Assembly: GCF_003732265.1 (NCBI RefSeq)
Contig: NZ_MOBK01000006.1
Location: forward strand, 1,298,247 to 1,362,246
Direction: 5' to 3'
Length of the DNA stretch: 64,000 nucleotides
Origin: Pseudomonas brassicacearum
GTDB lineage: Bacteria > Pseudomonadota > Gammaproteobacteria > Pseudomonadales > Pseudomonadaceae
Below are positions 12,268 to 21,223 of the stretch, piece after piece. Position numbers and translations under genes: made by a program. A model generated the notes under the pieces. That model saw nothing but the letters and a program-made list of their open reading frames with translations, was not told the DNA's origin and ran no database searches. Numbering within the stretch: position 1 is the first letter of the stretch; the number at the start of each line of letters is the position of its first letter.

Positions 12268-12960
12268 TCAAGCCTGCGCCGCACTCGTCACCACTGGCCG
12301 CCCCGGTTTGCGCAACGGGTCCAGGCGCGAGCCGGTATAGGTCGATTGGCGGAAGAAACGCCAGCGGCCGAACAGGCCATAGACGTGAGTCACGCGCCCC
12401 TGTTCTTGATACCCCATGCGAATGTGCAGTTTCAGGGCCGGGATGTTGTGGGTTTCGCAGACGTCCACCACCTTGTCGCAGCCTTGTGCCTGCATCGCTT
12501 CCCACAGGGCGACCTGGACATCCACCGACAGGCTGGTGCCAAAGTAGGCACGGGTCATTTCGCCACCGAATTCAAAGAACTCACCGGGTTTGACCGGGAA
12601 CCAGCAGCCGTAATAGTGACGGTCGTGATAGTCGCGGGTACTGCCCCAGATGAACGCACAGGCATGGCCTTCGTCGTCCAGATACATGTGCCCGGTGTGA
12701 CCTTCGGCAGCGAGTTCGGCCATGGTGCCGACGCGGTCACCAAAATGCTTGGCAAATGCCGTGGCGTTTTCCGGGGTGATGATCACCTTGCGCAAGCCCG
12801 AGTAGGGACGCAGTTTGTGCGGCGGTACCGGACTGACCAGGTCGCGTTCCATCCACAACAGTTCCCAATGGAAAAACACGTAGCGCTTCCACAGCGTATT
12901 GAACGTGCGGCTCAGACCTTTTTGTTTGATGCGTTCGCGAAGCTTTTCGAGTGCGTTCAT
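12268..12960 (-). CDS. GNAT-like acetyltransferase of the polysaccharide cluster, copy 2
   Basis: A 230-aa cytoplasmic protein, closely similar along its length to the product at 15087-15773. Both share LLWMERDLVSPVPPHKLRPY, HFGDRV-TMAELA-EG-TGHM and the C-terminal ALKLH-RMGYQEQGR motif that is typical of the GNAT fold end. It probably acetylates a sugar or nucleotide-sugar for the exopolysaccharide. ATG 12960 has AAGGAGGGC upstream. It is the last gene of the cluster and is separated from the deacetylase by 141 bp, so it may be transcribed with the operon or on its own. Confidence 0.68.
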   Translation of the reverse strand: MNALEKLRERIKQKGLSRTFNTLWKRYVFFHWELLWMERDLVSPVPPHKLRPYSGLRKVIITPENATAFAKHFGDRVGTMAELAAEGHTGHMYLDDEGHACAFIWGSTRDYHDRHYYGCWFPVKPGEFFEFGGEMTRAYFGTSLSVDVQVALWEAMQAQGCDKVVDVCETHNIPALKLHIRMGYQEQGRVTHVYGLFGRWRFFRQSTYTGSRLDPLRKPGRPVVTSAAQA

Positions 12961-13101
12961 GAAGCCCTCCTTGACGAAGGAATGGTCTTGCGTGGATGAA
13001 AGTAGTGTGGGCATAGCGCAGAGTCGCCATTTCCAACTTTTTGTTTCAGTGTGAGTAACAGTTCAGACACAATTTCAGGCGTCAAAAACCCGTATGGTTT
13101 T

Positions 13102-13896
13102 TCATTCCAGCACCGCTTCCGCGCGCTCGCTGAACGACTTGCCCACCACGGTGTAGGCGACTCGCTCCACCCCCGGTAAACGCTGTTCAAGCAGGGCGCT
13201 CAACGACTCGCCCTGATCCAGATAAGCATCGCCAAAATCGGCACCGAGCTGATTGGGGTGCGCGACAATCTCCAGCAACCCATCCAGCGGTGGCGCGGCA
13301 TTGCGCAGATCAACCGGGGTGCACACATAGTCAGCGGTGGCACCGGCCAGATTGCTTAAACGCCGATTGAGCAGCTCCTTGAATACGCGCTTGGGCAGGC
13401 TCAGGTTTTGCCCCAGGTTGCGCGCCAGCCGTACCGGCACCCCTTGGCGGGCGGCGAAGCGGGCGACGATTTCACCAATGGGCCAGATGTTATGTACGTG
13501 CTGATGGGAGTCCAGATGGCTGGGGCGTACGCCGTTATCCAGGCAGCGCTGCCATTGCGCTTCGAGTTCTTCGAGCACCGCCGCACGATCCCGGCGACTG
13601 AGCCAGAGACGGTGGCGGGGCAGGTTGAGGTCGAACACGCCGGCGCTGTCGCAGAACGTCCTGCGATCCAGAATCGACTGGCTCAGGGGCCGACCGTAGG
13701 TGAGGTTGAAGTGCAGCCCGATCCGCCCTTCGAGCATCGGGTGCCGTGCCATGACACACGCCGCTTCGAAGGCCGGCATGTTGGCCATGGCCGTGGCGGA
13801 ACTGATGACCCCGGCCTGAAAGGCCCCGAGGATCACCGCGTTTTCGCAGGCACTGAGGCCGAAATCGTCAGCGTTGACTATGACTTGGCGAGGCAT
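13102..13896 (-). CDS. ChbG/HpnK (YdjC)-family carbohydrate deacetylase
   Basis: A 264-aa protein with the YdjC-type metal site: NADDFG at residues 7-12, GLHFNLT, and SHLDSHQHVH. Members remove N-acetyl groups from chitooligosaccharides or from glycolipid/hopanoid sugars. Within this cluster the likely job is deacetylating a hexosamine unit. ATG 13896, preceded by GGAGAG, lies inside the 3' end of the upstream gene (29 bp overlap), so translation is probably coupled. An earlier ATG at 13953 lies inside the neighbouring frame and is not used. Confidence 0.83.
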   Translation of the reverse strand: MPRQVIVNADDFGLSACENAVILGAFQAGVISSATAMANMPAFEAACVMARHPMLEGRIGLHFNLTYGRPLSQSILDRRTFCDSAGVFDLNLPRHRLWLSRRDRAAVLEELEAQWQRCLDNGVRPSHLDSHQHVHNIWPIGEIVARFAARQGVPVRLARNLGQNLSLPKRVFKELLNRRLSNLAGATADYVCTPVDLRNAAPPLDGLLEIVAHPNQLGADFGDAYLDQGESLSALLEQRLPGVERVAYTVVGKSFSERAEAVLE

Positions 13897-15082
13897 GTTC
13901 GCTCTCCATGATGGTTTTTGCCGGCTCGACGGCTTTGGCGACTGGCGCGGCAACCGGAGCGGGTTTTACCGCTGCTGCCGCACGCCGGGCTTTCCACTGT
14001 TGCCACAAAGGCTTGAGCCGCTGCCAGAAGCGCAATGCCAGGCCCAATGCCAGACCGCTGGGGCGCCAGGAATAGAAACTCCAGCGCCAGTGTTCAAGCT
14101 GTCCGGTCATGCGTTCGTGCAGTTGATGGCTGGAGTTTTCCAGGCTGACCCGCGAGGCATCGATCCAGCGCCAGTTCTCGTCCAGCCCCCAGCGAATCCA
14201 TTCTTCAAGCAGCACCCGGCCACTGCCCAGATCGGCGTATTGCGGCAGGAACGCGAGGTTGTAATCGTACAGCCGACCCTGCTCCAGCAACCCGAGACGG
14301 TAGCTGATGCAACGGCCGTCCAGTTCCAGCACCACCACCCGCACCAACCCTTGTTCGGCGAGGGCGGTGAAGGCGCGGTCCATCCATTGCCGATGACGCT
14401 CGTCAGAGAAAATCCCGACGCCTTCGTCACCTTTCCAGCTCACCGCTTCGACTTCGCTGATGGCCTGCAGCAACGGACCCATGGTCGAGGCATCCGGGGT
14501 GATCCGTCGAACCTGGGCGCCACACGCGGCGATGCGTTTACGCGCACGCCGCAGTTTGTAGCGTGGGTCGCCGGACACTTCCTGACGGTCGGCCTCGCTG
14601 ATCAGGTGTACCGGCACCCGGCAGCTGAGTCGACGCTCACCGGTCGAACTGTGGGCCATCCATTGCGTCAGCGCACTTTCTTCGTCGATCGGTTCCGACA
14701 GCTCATTGAGTTGCAGCAAGGCATGGGGCAGCCGTCGACGGATCTCGACCAAAGCCTTGCGCGTGTCCTCGGCGTCCATGCTGGTGAGTAAGGCGAGGCG
14801 GTCGGCGAGGGGATAGCCCAAGTGATGCAGCACCCGAAACGGCAGCCCGGCGAACCGCTCGACGGACGCCACCAGCGGCAGGCACAACTGCAACTCATTG
14901 CCTTCCCAGCCCAGCAGCACGTGCAGGCGCTGCCCTGCGGTCAATGCCTGTTCAGACGCGGCCATCCAGGCCAGCGTGTTGAACGGCGTGTGGTCCGTCA
15001 CCCGCAGACGCAGCGCTTCGTAAGCCGCTGCCGGGAAGTCAGCGGCGCACAGTGACGTGCGCCATTCCAATCGTGCCGCCAT
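13868..15082 (-). CDS. GNAT-fold acyltransferase, BcsL/CelD-like
   Basis: A 404-aa cytoplasmic protein matching the acetyltransferase_6/CelD-like pattern: an N-terminal half with HTPFNTLAWMAASEQAL and LPLVASVERFAGLPFRVL, and a C-terminal GNAT half with SGDPRYKLRRARKRI, VVVLELDGRCISYRLGLLEQGRLYDYNLAF and YADLGSGRVLLEEWI. A Pro/Ala-rich tail ends the protein. Such proteins occur in many exopolysaccharide operons as sugar acyltransferases. The start at 15082 lies 4 bp after the preceding stop. Confidence 0.72.
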   Translation of the reverse strand: MAARLEWRTSLCAADFPAAAYEALRLRVTDHTPFNTLAWMAASEQALTAGQRLHVLLGWEGNELQLCLPLVASVERFAGLPFRVLHHLGYPLADRLALLTSMDAEDTRKALVEIRRRLPHALLQLNELSEPIDEESALTQWMAHSSTGERRLSCRVPVHLISEADRQEVSGDPRYKLRRARKRIAACGAQVRRITPDASTMGPLLQAISEVEAVSWKGDEGVGIFSDERHRQWMDRAFTALAEQGLVRVVVLELDGRCISYRLGLLEQGRLYDYNLAFLPQYADLGSGRVLLEEWIRWGLDENWRWIDASRVSLENSSHQLHERMTGQLEHWRWSFYSWRPSGLALGLALRFWQRLKPLWQQWKARRAAAAVKPAPVAAPVAKAVEPAKTIMESEHASPSHSQR

Positions 15083-15086
15083 AAGA

Positions 15087-15773
15087 TCAGGTCGCCGAGG
15101 CTGGGACAGGTTCACGGGCCGGTTTGCGCAAGGCATCCAGACGCGAGCCTGTGTAACGGGTTTCGCGGAAGAAGCGCCAGCCGAGCAGGCTGTACACGTT
15201 CATGATCCGCCCTTGCTCCTGATACCCCATGCGCATGTGCAGCTTGAGGGCCGGAATGTTGTGGAACTCGCAGACATCCACCACCTTGTTGCAGCCCTGG
15301 GCCAGCATGGCTTTCCACAGCTGCAGTTGCACGTCCACCGAGAGCGTGGTGCCCCAATACGCGCGGGTCAGTTCGCCGCCGAATTCGAAGAACTCACCTT
15401 CCTTCACCGGGAACCAGCAGCCGTAGTAATGCTTGTCGTGATAGTTGCGCGACGCGCCCCAGATAAACGCCACCGCATCGCCTTTATCGTCCAGGTGCAT
15501 GTGCCCGGTGTAGCCCTCGCGGGCCAGTTCGGCCATGGTCTCTACGCGGTCACCGAAGTGGCGGGTGAAGGCCACGGCGTTTTGCGCGGTGATGGTTTCC
15601 ACGCGCAGTGGCGGGTACGGCCGCAATTTGTGTGGCGGCACCGGGCTGACAAGGTCGCGCTCCATCCACAACAGTTCTTCGTGGAAGAACACGTAATGCT
15701 TCCAGACTTTTTTCAACGTGGCGCTCAGGCCTTTCTGTTTGATCTGTTCACTGAGTTTGTGCAAAACACTCAT
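15087..15773 (-). CDS. GNAT-like acetyltransferase of the polysaccharide cluster, copy 1
   Basis: A 228-aa paralog of the 12268-12960 product, with the same blocks in the same order. AGGAGAC stands just upstream of ATG 15773. The two copies flank a different GNAT gene and a deacetylase, suggesting duplication within the operon and then specialisation to different sugar positions. Function is inferred from the C-terminal GNAT-like motif and context only. Confidence 0.68.
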   Translation of the reverse strand: MSVLHKLSEQIKQKGLSATLKKVWKHYVFFHEELLWMERDLVSPVPPHKLRPYPPLRVETITAQNAVAFTRHFGDRVETMAELAREGYTGHMHLDDKGDAVAFIWGASRNYHDKHYYGCWFPVKEGEFFEFGGELTRAYWGTTLSVDVQLQLWKAMLAQGCNKVVDVCEFHNIPALKLHMRMGYQEQGRIMNVYSLLGWRFFRETRYTGSRLDALRKPAREPVPASAT

Positions 15774-15855
15774 GTCATGTCTCCTGACGGCGTTGGCCGT
15801 GGTGGGAGTGATGCATCGCGCGGCAAGGCCGGCGCGGCAAAGCAATTCAGGGTAT

Positions 15856-17775
15856 TCATGAGGCGTTCCAGCCCAGAGCGAACAGGGTTTCCCCTGGCAA
15901 GTCGAAGCTGACGCGCCCGTTCTGGCAGTTGAAAGGTGCGTCGCGGCTGCGGTTGTCCGCGCCGAAGTAACGCAATGAACCCTTGAGCAATGGGCAGGCG
16001 GTGCCTGCCAGGCTCACATGCTGCAAACGCTTGCCTTTGTTGACCCCCAACAGGCTGCGTTGCGCATCGTCGGCCATCGCCAGCACGTCGACTTCGAAGG
16101 CGTCGTTTTCCACGCGCACCACGTTGGCGAGCCAGTGCTGCTGAATGAACTGCTGGGCAAAACCCACCGGTTTCAATTCGAAGTGATCGTCACCCAGGAC
16201 TTTCAACATGCCCTTGGGGTAGTTCGGTTCATCGGCGGCCTGGAACCAGTTGAGCATCTCCAGCAAACCGTCCTGGGACGAGTTGATGACCACAGACGCC
16301 CACCATAGCGAGGCGAAATGGGTGTCTTGATCGTAAGGGCTCAGGCTGGAACCACTGGACATGTTGGTCTGGTCCAGCAACAGGGCCTTGCGTGGCCGGC
16401 CCTTGCCGTCGAGGCCGACCAGGTCGGCGGCTCGGCGCACGCTGTCACGGTAGACCCGGGTCGCCAGCAGGTCGCGAATCATCCATTCGTGCCAGGCCAA
16501 CGCATCGACGTTGTCGCCCGATTCCGCCAGCAAACGCCGGGCCCAATCGATGCCGCGCTTGTCTGCCGCGTTGTCGGCGAACGGGCCATTGACCAGCCGT
16601 GAACTGGCCGGCATGGCAATGCGCACACCGGCCTTGGCATTGGCCGGATTGCTGCGCACTTGCCGGGCCATGCTGTTGAAAATACTTTGGTACTGGGCGT
16701 AGCTCGAATAATTGAGATTCGGTTCGTCAGCGAAACCGATGTAGTGCGTGCCCTTGCCACCGAGGGCGCGGGTCGAGGCGAGCCAGGCATCGAGGCCGGA
16801 ATTGCTCATGGTGTCGGCGCGCAAATCGGCCTGGCGCTCGCTGCCGGCCAATAGCGTGATGTCTTGATAAATACCGAAGCGGTCCTGATACACCTGGCGG
16901 AACGCATCTTCGTACTGCGGCTTTTTCGCCGTGACGTCGACAAAGGTGTAATAGGCGCCCGCTTGCGGTTTGAGGGCGTCGAGCACCGCATAACTGGAGG
17001 GCGGCGGCATCACGTAGGGCAGGGCGATGCCCAGGTTCGGCGTCGGGCCGAGCACGTCTTTGCCCAGGGTCAGGCGCACATCACCCGCGTCTTCGCGCAA
17101 CGGCTTGAGCTGCTGCGGATCCTGCGCGAACAGGTTGGCGGCGCCATCGAGCCAGAACGCGACTTTGCCGCTGCCTTGCAGGCGCAGGCGCCACACTTGT
17201 TCGCTTGAGGTGACCGGTAACTCGACCTGATCGAACTGCCAATAGGCCCGATACGGTTTCAGCGCCACCGACACCTGTTTGCCGTCGCCGACCCGCTGCG
17301 CTTGCAGGGCATTGACGCCGCCATGGAACTTGCCGGCCAGCACTGCGTGTTCACCCGGCGCGACCTTGAAAAACAACTCGTCGCCGTCATGGGTTTCAGC
17401 GCTGAAATGCACCTTGGCCGGAGCGAACAACGCCACCGTGCTGTCGTCGTGTTCAACCTTGTAGCGGCGAAAGCTGTAACCCGGAATCTCCAGTTGATAG
17501 CTGGCCGCATTCGGCGCCAACGGCCAGCTCTGGGTGCCGCTCAATTCACTGGCGGCAATCTTGCGTTCAGCCTGAAGCTTGCCTTTGCCGTCGAGCAGGT
17601 ACAGCTGTTCTTCGTTGGCATCCGCCTGCCACGCCGGAGTCCAGCGCACCGTCAGCGTGTCGGGGCGATCCGCTTGCAGGTACAAGCTGCCGTCGCGAAT
17701 GTCCGCCCAGCGCATCGGCCCGGCGTAGACGTCGAGCGAAAGCCCCAGGCTCACCAGCAGGGCGAAATACCTCAT
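15856..17775 (-). CDS. Exported glycoside-hydrolase-like protein of the polysaccharide cluster
   Basis: A 639-aa protein with a signal peptide (MRYFALLVSLGLSLDVYAG), a beta-rich N-terminal half and a C-terminal (beta/alpha)8-like half. The region HYIGFADEPNLNYSSYAQY resembles the N-E-P acid/base segment of clan GH-A, but the Asn is Asp here. DALAWHEWM and LLLDQTN follow. Many EPS operons carry such a hydrolase (PslG of P. aeruginosa is GH39) to trim or release polymer. ATG 17775 overlaps the flippase stop by 4 bp; the open frame continues upstream only inside that gene. Confidence 0.65.
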   Translation of the reverse strand: MRYFALLVSLGLSLDVYAGPMRWADIRDGSLYLQADRPDTLTVRWTPAWQADANEEQLYLLDGKGKLQAERKIAASELSGTQSWPLAPNAASYQLEIPGYSFRRYKVEHDDSTVALFAPAKVHFSAETHDGDELFFKVAPGEHAVLAGKFHGGVNALQAQRVGDGKQVSVALKPYRAYWQFDQVELPVTSSEQVWRLRLQGSGKVAFWLDGAANLFAQDPQQLKPLREDAGDVRLTLGKDVLGPTPNLGIALPYVMPPPSSYAVLDALKPQAGAYYTFVDVTAKKPQYEDAFRQVYQDRFGIYQDITLLAGSERQADLRADTMSNSGLDAWLASTRALGGKGTHYIGFADEPNLNYSSYAQYQSIFNSMARQVRSNPANAKAGVRIAMPASSRLVNGPFADNAADKRGIDWARRLLAESGDNVDALAWHEWMIRDLLATRVYRDSVRRAADLVGLDGKGRPRKALLLDQTNMSSGSSLSPYDQDTHFASLWWASVVINSSQDGLLEMLNWFQAADEPNYPKGMLKVLGDDHFELKPVGFAQQFIQQHWLANVVRVENDAFEVDVLAMADDAQRSLLGVNKGKRLQHVSLAGTACPLLKGSLRYFGADNRSRDAPFNCQNGRVSFDLPGETLFALGWNAS

Positions 17776-19076
17776 GCCGACTTCCTTTGCAGCATCAGCA
17801 GCATTGGTGCCACGTCGCTGGGCAGGATGATCAGGGTTTGCCAGACCGGCACACCGCTCAAGCGGCAGTACATCACCAGCAGTGCAAGGGTCACCGCCAG
17901 ATAAGCGATGGACGACGCGGCCGCCGCGCCGACGATGCCGTACGCCGGGATCATGACCAGGTTCAGCGCCAGGTTGAGCAAGGCACCGAGGCCCATCAGC
18001 AGTGAGATGGTGCCGGGGCGGTTCTTGCCCAGCAGGTCCAGGCGCAGGATGCTCGCGTAGCACAGGCCGAGCAGGCCCGGCAGCAATGCCAGCAGCGCCG
18101 GATACGCCGGTTGATACGCCTCGCCGAACAGCGTGACGATCAGCCATTCACCGATCACCGCCATGGTCAGGCAGGCGCCGAGCATCACCGTCGCGGTCAG
18201 GCGCAGTGCCAGCGGCGTGACCTTGTCGATGCCTTCTTCCTGTTGCAGAAGGCGTTTCATCAGCGGCGTGGTCACCGCTTCCGGCACGATCAGCAGCAAC
18301 TCGGCGGCGGCGCTGGCCATGGCGTAATGACCGAGCGCGGTGCTGCCGAGCAGGGCGCCGATGAACAGGTAATCGGAACGCAGAATCACTTGCTGGAACA
18401 ACAGGTCCGGATGGCTGCGAGCGCTGTAGCGCAGCAGTTCGTTCTGGCTGGCGCGGTCCCATTGCAACTTCAGCGGCTGATCACGTTTGAGCCAGACCCA
18501 ACCCGCCAGCACCACCAGGCTGATCCCCGCCAGCCAGCTGATCAACGCCGCTTCGAGGGCCGACTCTTTCCACATCCAGAACAGCGCGAGGAACAGCAAC
18601 AGCGGCGCGAGGGATTCCACCAGGCGCAAGGCATTGAACGCGACCACGCCGCCCGAAGCGTTGTGCAGGGTCAGCAACCCGCTTTTGAGTACAGTCAACG
18701 GCACCGCCAGCAACAGCAGCCAGGCGAGCAGACCCAGTTGCGTGGTGATGTCGAGTTCGCTGCCGAATTCGCGCACCAGCGCCACCACCAGCAAGGTCAA
18801 CATCGCTGCCAGCAGACAGCCGAACACCAACACCTGACTCAGCAACAAACCCATCGGCCGTTGCTTGGCCGCTTGATAACCGACCGCCGAGTTCAGCCCG
18901 CCGCTGGTGGCGGCGCTGATCAGGTCGGGCAGGGTGCTGAGCAGGGCAAACAAACCGCGCTCACTCGGGCCGAGAATCCGCGCCAGCAACACATTGCGCA
19001 GCAAGCGCAGCGCAATCATCGCCAATTTGGTGCCCATGCTCAGGGCCAGGTGCTTGAGGTAATGGCTACGGCTCAT
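17772..19076 (-). CDS. Polysaccharide flippase, Wzx-like (MATE/MOP superfamily)
   Basis: A 434-aa integral membrane protein with about 12 hydrophobic helices. The start (LLRNVLLARILGPSERGLFALLSTLPDLISA) is characteristic of O-unit flippases of the MVF/MOP superfamily. It should move lipid-linked repeat units across the inner membrane. Its ATG overlaps the upstream deacetylase stop (ATGA), and its own stop overlaps the next gene. Confidence 0.87.
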   Translation of the reverse strand: MSRSHYLKHLALSMGTKLAMIALRLLRNVLLARILGPSERGLFALLSTLPDLISAATSGGLNSAVGYQAAKQRPMGLLLSQVLVFGCLLAAMLTLLVVALVREFGSELDITTQLGLLAWLLLLAVPLTVLKSGLLTLHNASGGVVAFNALRLVESLAPLLLFLALFWMWKESALEAALISWLAGISLVVLAGWVWLKRDQPLKLQWDRASQNELLRYSARSHPDLLFQQVILRSDYLFIGALLGSTALGHYAMASAAAELLLIVPEAVTTPLMKRLLQQEEGIDKVTPLALRLTATVMLGACLTMAVIGEWLIVTLFGEAYQPAYPALLALLPGLLGLCYASILRLDLLGKNRPGTISLLMGLGALLNLALNLVMIPAYGIVGAAAASSIAYLAVTLALLVMYCRLSGVPVWQTLIILPSDVAPMLLMLQRKSA

Positions 19077-20074
19077 GCGCGGGCTCCGCGATACAAACGC
19101 CATGACAGCAGTTGTGGATTGCGTGCCACGCGTTGGCTGACGCCGAAACGCGGCAAGTTCAATGGGTCTTCACTGCCGCGATAAATCCCGGTGCTGGTGC
19201 CCAATGCGTACGGGAAGTCATGCAAGGCGACCTGATCGCGCACTCGCGCATCGTTGTCGCCATTGGGGTAGCAATAGACCGGCAACGGCCGGTTGCAACC
19301 GTGGTGCAGGGCATCGCGGCTGCGGCTCAGTTCTTCATGCAAGCGTTGATCGTCGAGGCCGGTAAGGATTGCGTGACTGGCGCCGTGCGGGCCGAAACGC
19401 ACCAGCCCGGAGGATTCCAGCGAGCGCACCTGATGCCAGTCCAGCGCCTGGGGCAACGACTCGTCCGGGCAGGCATCGGTCAGTTGGTTCAGTGCCATCG
19501 GGCTCAGGCTTTTCAGGCTTTGCAGAAAATGCAGCAAGGCCAGACTACGGCGCTCCTCATCCAGCTCCGAAAACGGCACCGGCAAGGGGCGACCGGCCTG
19601 TTGCAGCGACTCGATCAAGCGGACGCGGGCGGGTTCGCCGTGGCTGCCCCACAAGGTTTCACCGATGCTTTCCCACCAGAACCGCTGACGGCTGCCGATG
19701 AAATCGGTGGAGAGAAAAATGCTCGCCGGCACCTGGTATTTTTGCAGCAGCGGGTAGGCATTCACCGCGTTGTCACGCCAGCCGTCGTCGAAGGTCAGGG
19801 TGATTTTCGGCCGGTCCGAGCGGATTTTCCCCGGGTGCAGAATCTCCATCAACGGCACGCAGTCGAAGTGTTTTTTCAGCCACACCAGCAAGTGCTCGAA
19901 CGCCTTGGGTCCGACGCACAATTCATTGCGGTGGGGCAGGGCGGCGGCCTGATCGTCGGCCAGCACCCGGTGCAGCATCAGGATCACTCCGGCGCCTTGC
20001 AGCTGACTGCGCCCGACCGGCGAATTGAGGTAGAGCCAACCACTGGTGCGCTTTAAGAGTTGTTTGATCGCCAT
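19073..20074 (-). CDS. Polysaccharide deacetylase (NodB domain)
   Basis: A 333-aa protein with the NodB metal motif ITLTFDDGWRDN at about residues 92-103 and the preceding GVILMLHRVL strand. The PYALGT-type end is that of the carbohydrate esterase 4 family. No signal peptide is seen, so it may act on the cytoplasmic face of a lipid-linked or nucleotide-linked hexosamine. It is the second deacetylase in the cluster, of a different family from the one at 13102. Confidence 0.85.
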   Translation of the reverse strand: MAIKQLLKRTSGWLYLNSPVGRSQLQGAGVILMLHRVLADDQAAALPHRNELCVGPKAFEHLLVWLKKHFDCVPLMEILHPGKIRSDRPKITLTFDDGWRDNAVNAYPLLQKYQVPASIFLSTDFIGSRQRFWWESIGETLWGSHGEPARVRLIESLQQAGRPLPVPFSELDEERRSLALLHFLQSLKSLSPMALNQLTDACPDESLPQALDWHQVRSLESSGLVRFGPHGASHAILTGLDDQRLHEELSRSRDALHHGCNRPLPVYCYPNGDNDARVRDQVALHDFPYALGTSTGIYRGSEDPLNLPRFGVSQRVARNPQLLSWRLYRGARA

Positions 20075-20086
20075 GGCTCAATCCTT

Positions 20087-21223
20087 TCAACGATTCTGTT
20101 CGGGGTTCCACTGGGCGTAGCGCTGGCCGCGCAGGAACTGCCACAAGCCGATGCTCATGCCGGCCAGCGTCACCAGCAGGAACGCGGCGAGGCGAAAGGG
20201 CTTGGGCAAACGGTGTTGCGAATCCAGCAGGCCGGCGATGGCGATGGCATAACCGATCAGCTGCGCGATCAGGCTCAGGCGATAAAAACCATGGTCGTCC
20301 CACAACCAGAAATTGCTCAGCAGCAACGGCAACAACAGGATCGGCGCCAGACGCCGGATCAGCTTGTGGCTGATCAAGGCAATCGAATACAGGCCATGCT
20401 TGAGCGGATTGAGCAGCTCGCTGCGCTGCGCCAGGCTTTGCAGGCCGCCGACCGTGACGCGCTGGCGGCGACGGAACTGCTTGTCGGCTTCATCGACGCC
20501 CTGGTCGATCACCTGTGCTTCGGGCACATAGACGATGCGTTTGAACGCGACCGGCGCGCAGGTACTGATGAAGAAGTCGTCGTTGACCTCCGCCGGCACG
20601 TTCTGGAACAGCTCGCGACGCAAGGCCAGCAACGCGCCGTCGGCGGAGACCATGCAACCGGTGCGATTCTCGACCCGGCGCAGCCAGCCTTCGTAATGCC
20701 GATACAGGCTGTCGCCGACGCTCAAGCCACCGCCGGTCACCGGGATCACCATGTGCCCGGCACAGGCGCCGACCTGCGGATCACTCAGCGGTGCGAGCAA
20801 ATGGCCGAGGGTGTCGCGCGACCATTGGTTGTCGGCATCGGTGAACACCAGAATGTCGCCGGTGCTCAGCGCCACGCCGGCATTCAGGGTCGCGGCTTTG
20901 CCCTGGCGCGGCAGGTCGAGCACGGTGATGCGCGGGTCAATCACTTTGCGTGCGCAGGCCACGGTGTCATCGGTCGAGCCGTCGCTGGCCAGAATGATCT
21001 GCAGCGAGGCAGGCGCGTAATCCTGGGCGAGCAGGGTGCGCAACTTGTGTTCGATGTGCCGCGCTTCGTTATGCGCGGCAATCACTACGCTCACGTTCAT
21101 TGGCTCCGGCGCGCCATGACGCCGCGCCGCGAACATTGGCGACAGCAGCGTCAGCAACAAGGGATAACCGAGGTAGGCGTAAACCGGGAGCAGCAGGCAC
21201 AACCAGAAAATGAATTCAGCCAC
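20087..21223 (-). CDS. Membrane glycosyltransferase family 2
   Basis: A 378-aa processive-type GT2. It has an N-terminal TM helix, the GT-A core (VSVVIAAHNEARHIE, ILASDGSTDDT, FTDADNQW as DXD, EVNDDFF, and QFRRRQR as QxxRW-like), and three C-terminal TM helices. GTG 21223 has AGGAGG seven bases upstream and overlaps the previous gene by 8 bp; the upstream ATG at 21241 lacks such a site. It adds a sugar to the growing repeat unit; the specificity is not visible. Confidence 0.85.
   Translation of the reverse strand: MAEFIFWLCLLLPVYAYLGYPLLLTLLSPMFAARRHGAPEPMNVSVVIAAHNEARHIEHKLRTLLAQDYAPASLQIILASDGSTDDTVACARKVIDPRITVLDLPRQGKAATLNAGVALSTGDILVFTDADNQWSRDTLGHLLAPLSDPQVGACAGHMVIPVTGGGLSVGDSLYRHYEGWLRRVENRTGCMVSADGALLALRRELFQNVPAEVNDDFFISTCAPVAFKRIVYVPEAQVIDQGVDEADKQFRRRQRVTVGGLQSLAQRSELLNPLKHGLYSIALISHKLIRRLAPILLLPLLLSNFWLWDDHGFYRLSLIAQLIGYAIAIAGLLDSQHRLPKPFRLAAFLLVTLAGMSIGLWQFLRGQRYAQWNPEQNR

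Noticed and set aside
17776..18147. Upstream extension of the glycosidase-like frame
   Set aside because: The open frame runs through the flippase gene on the same strand. The signal peptide at 17775 and the 4-bp overlap show the real start.
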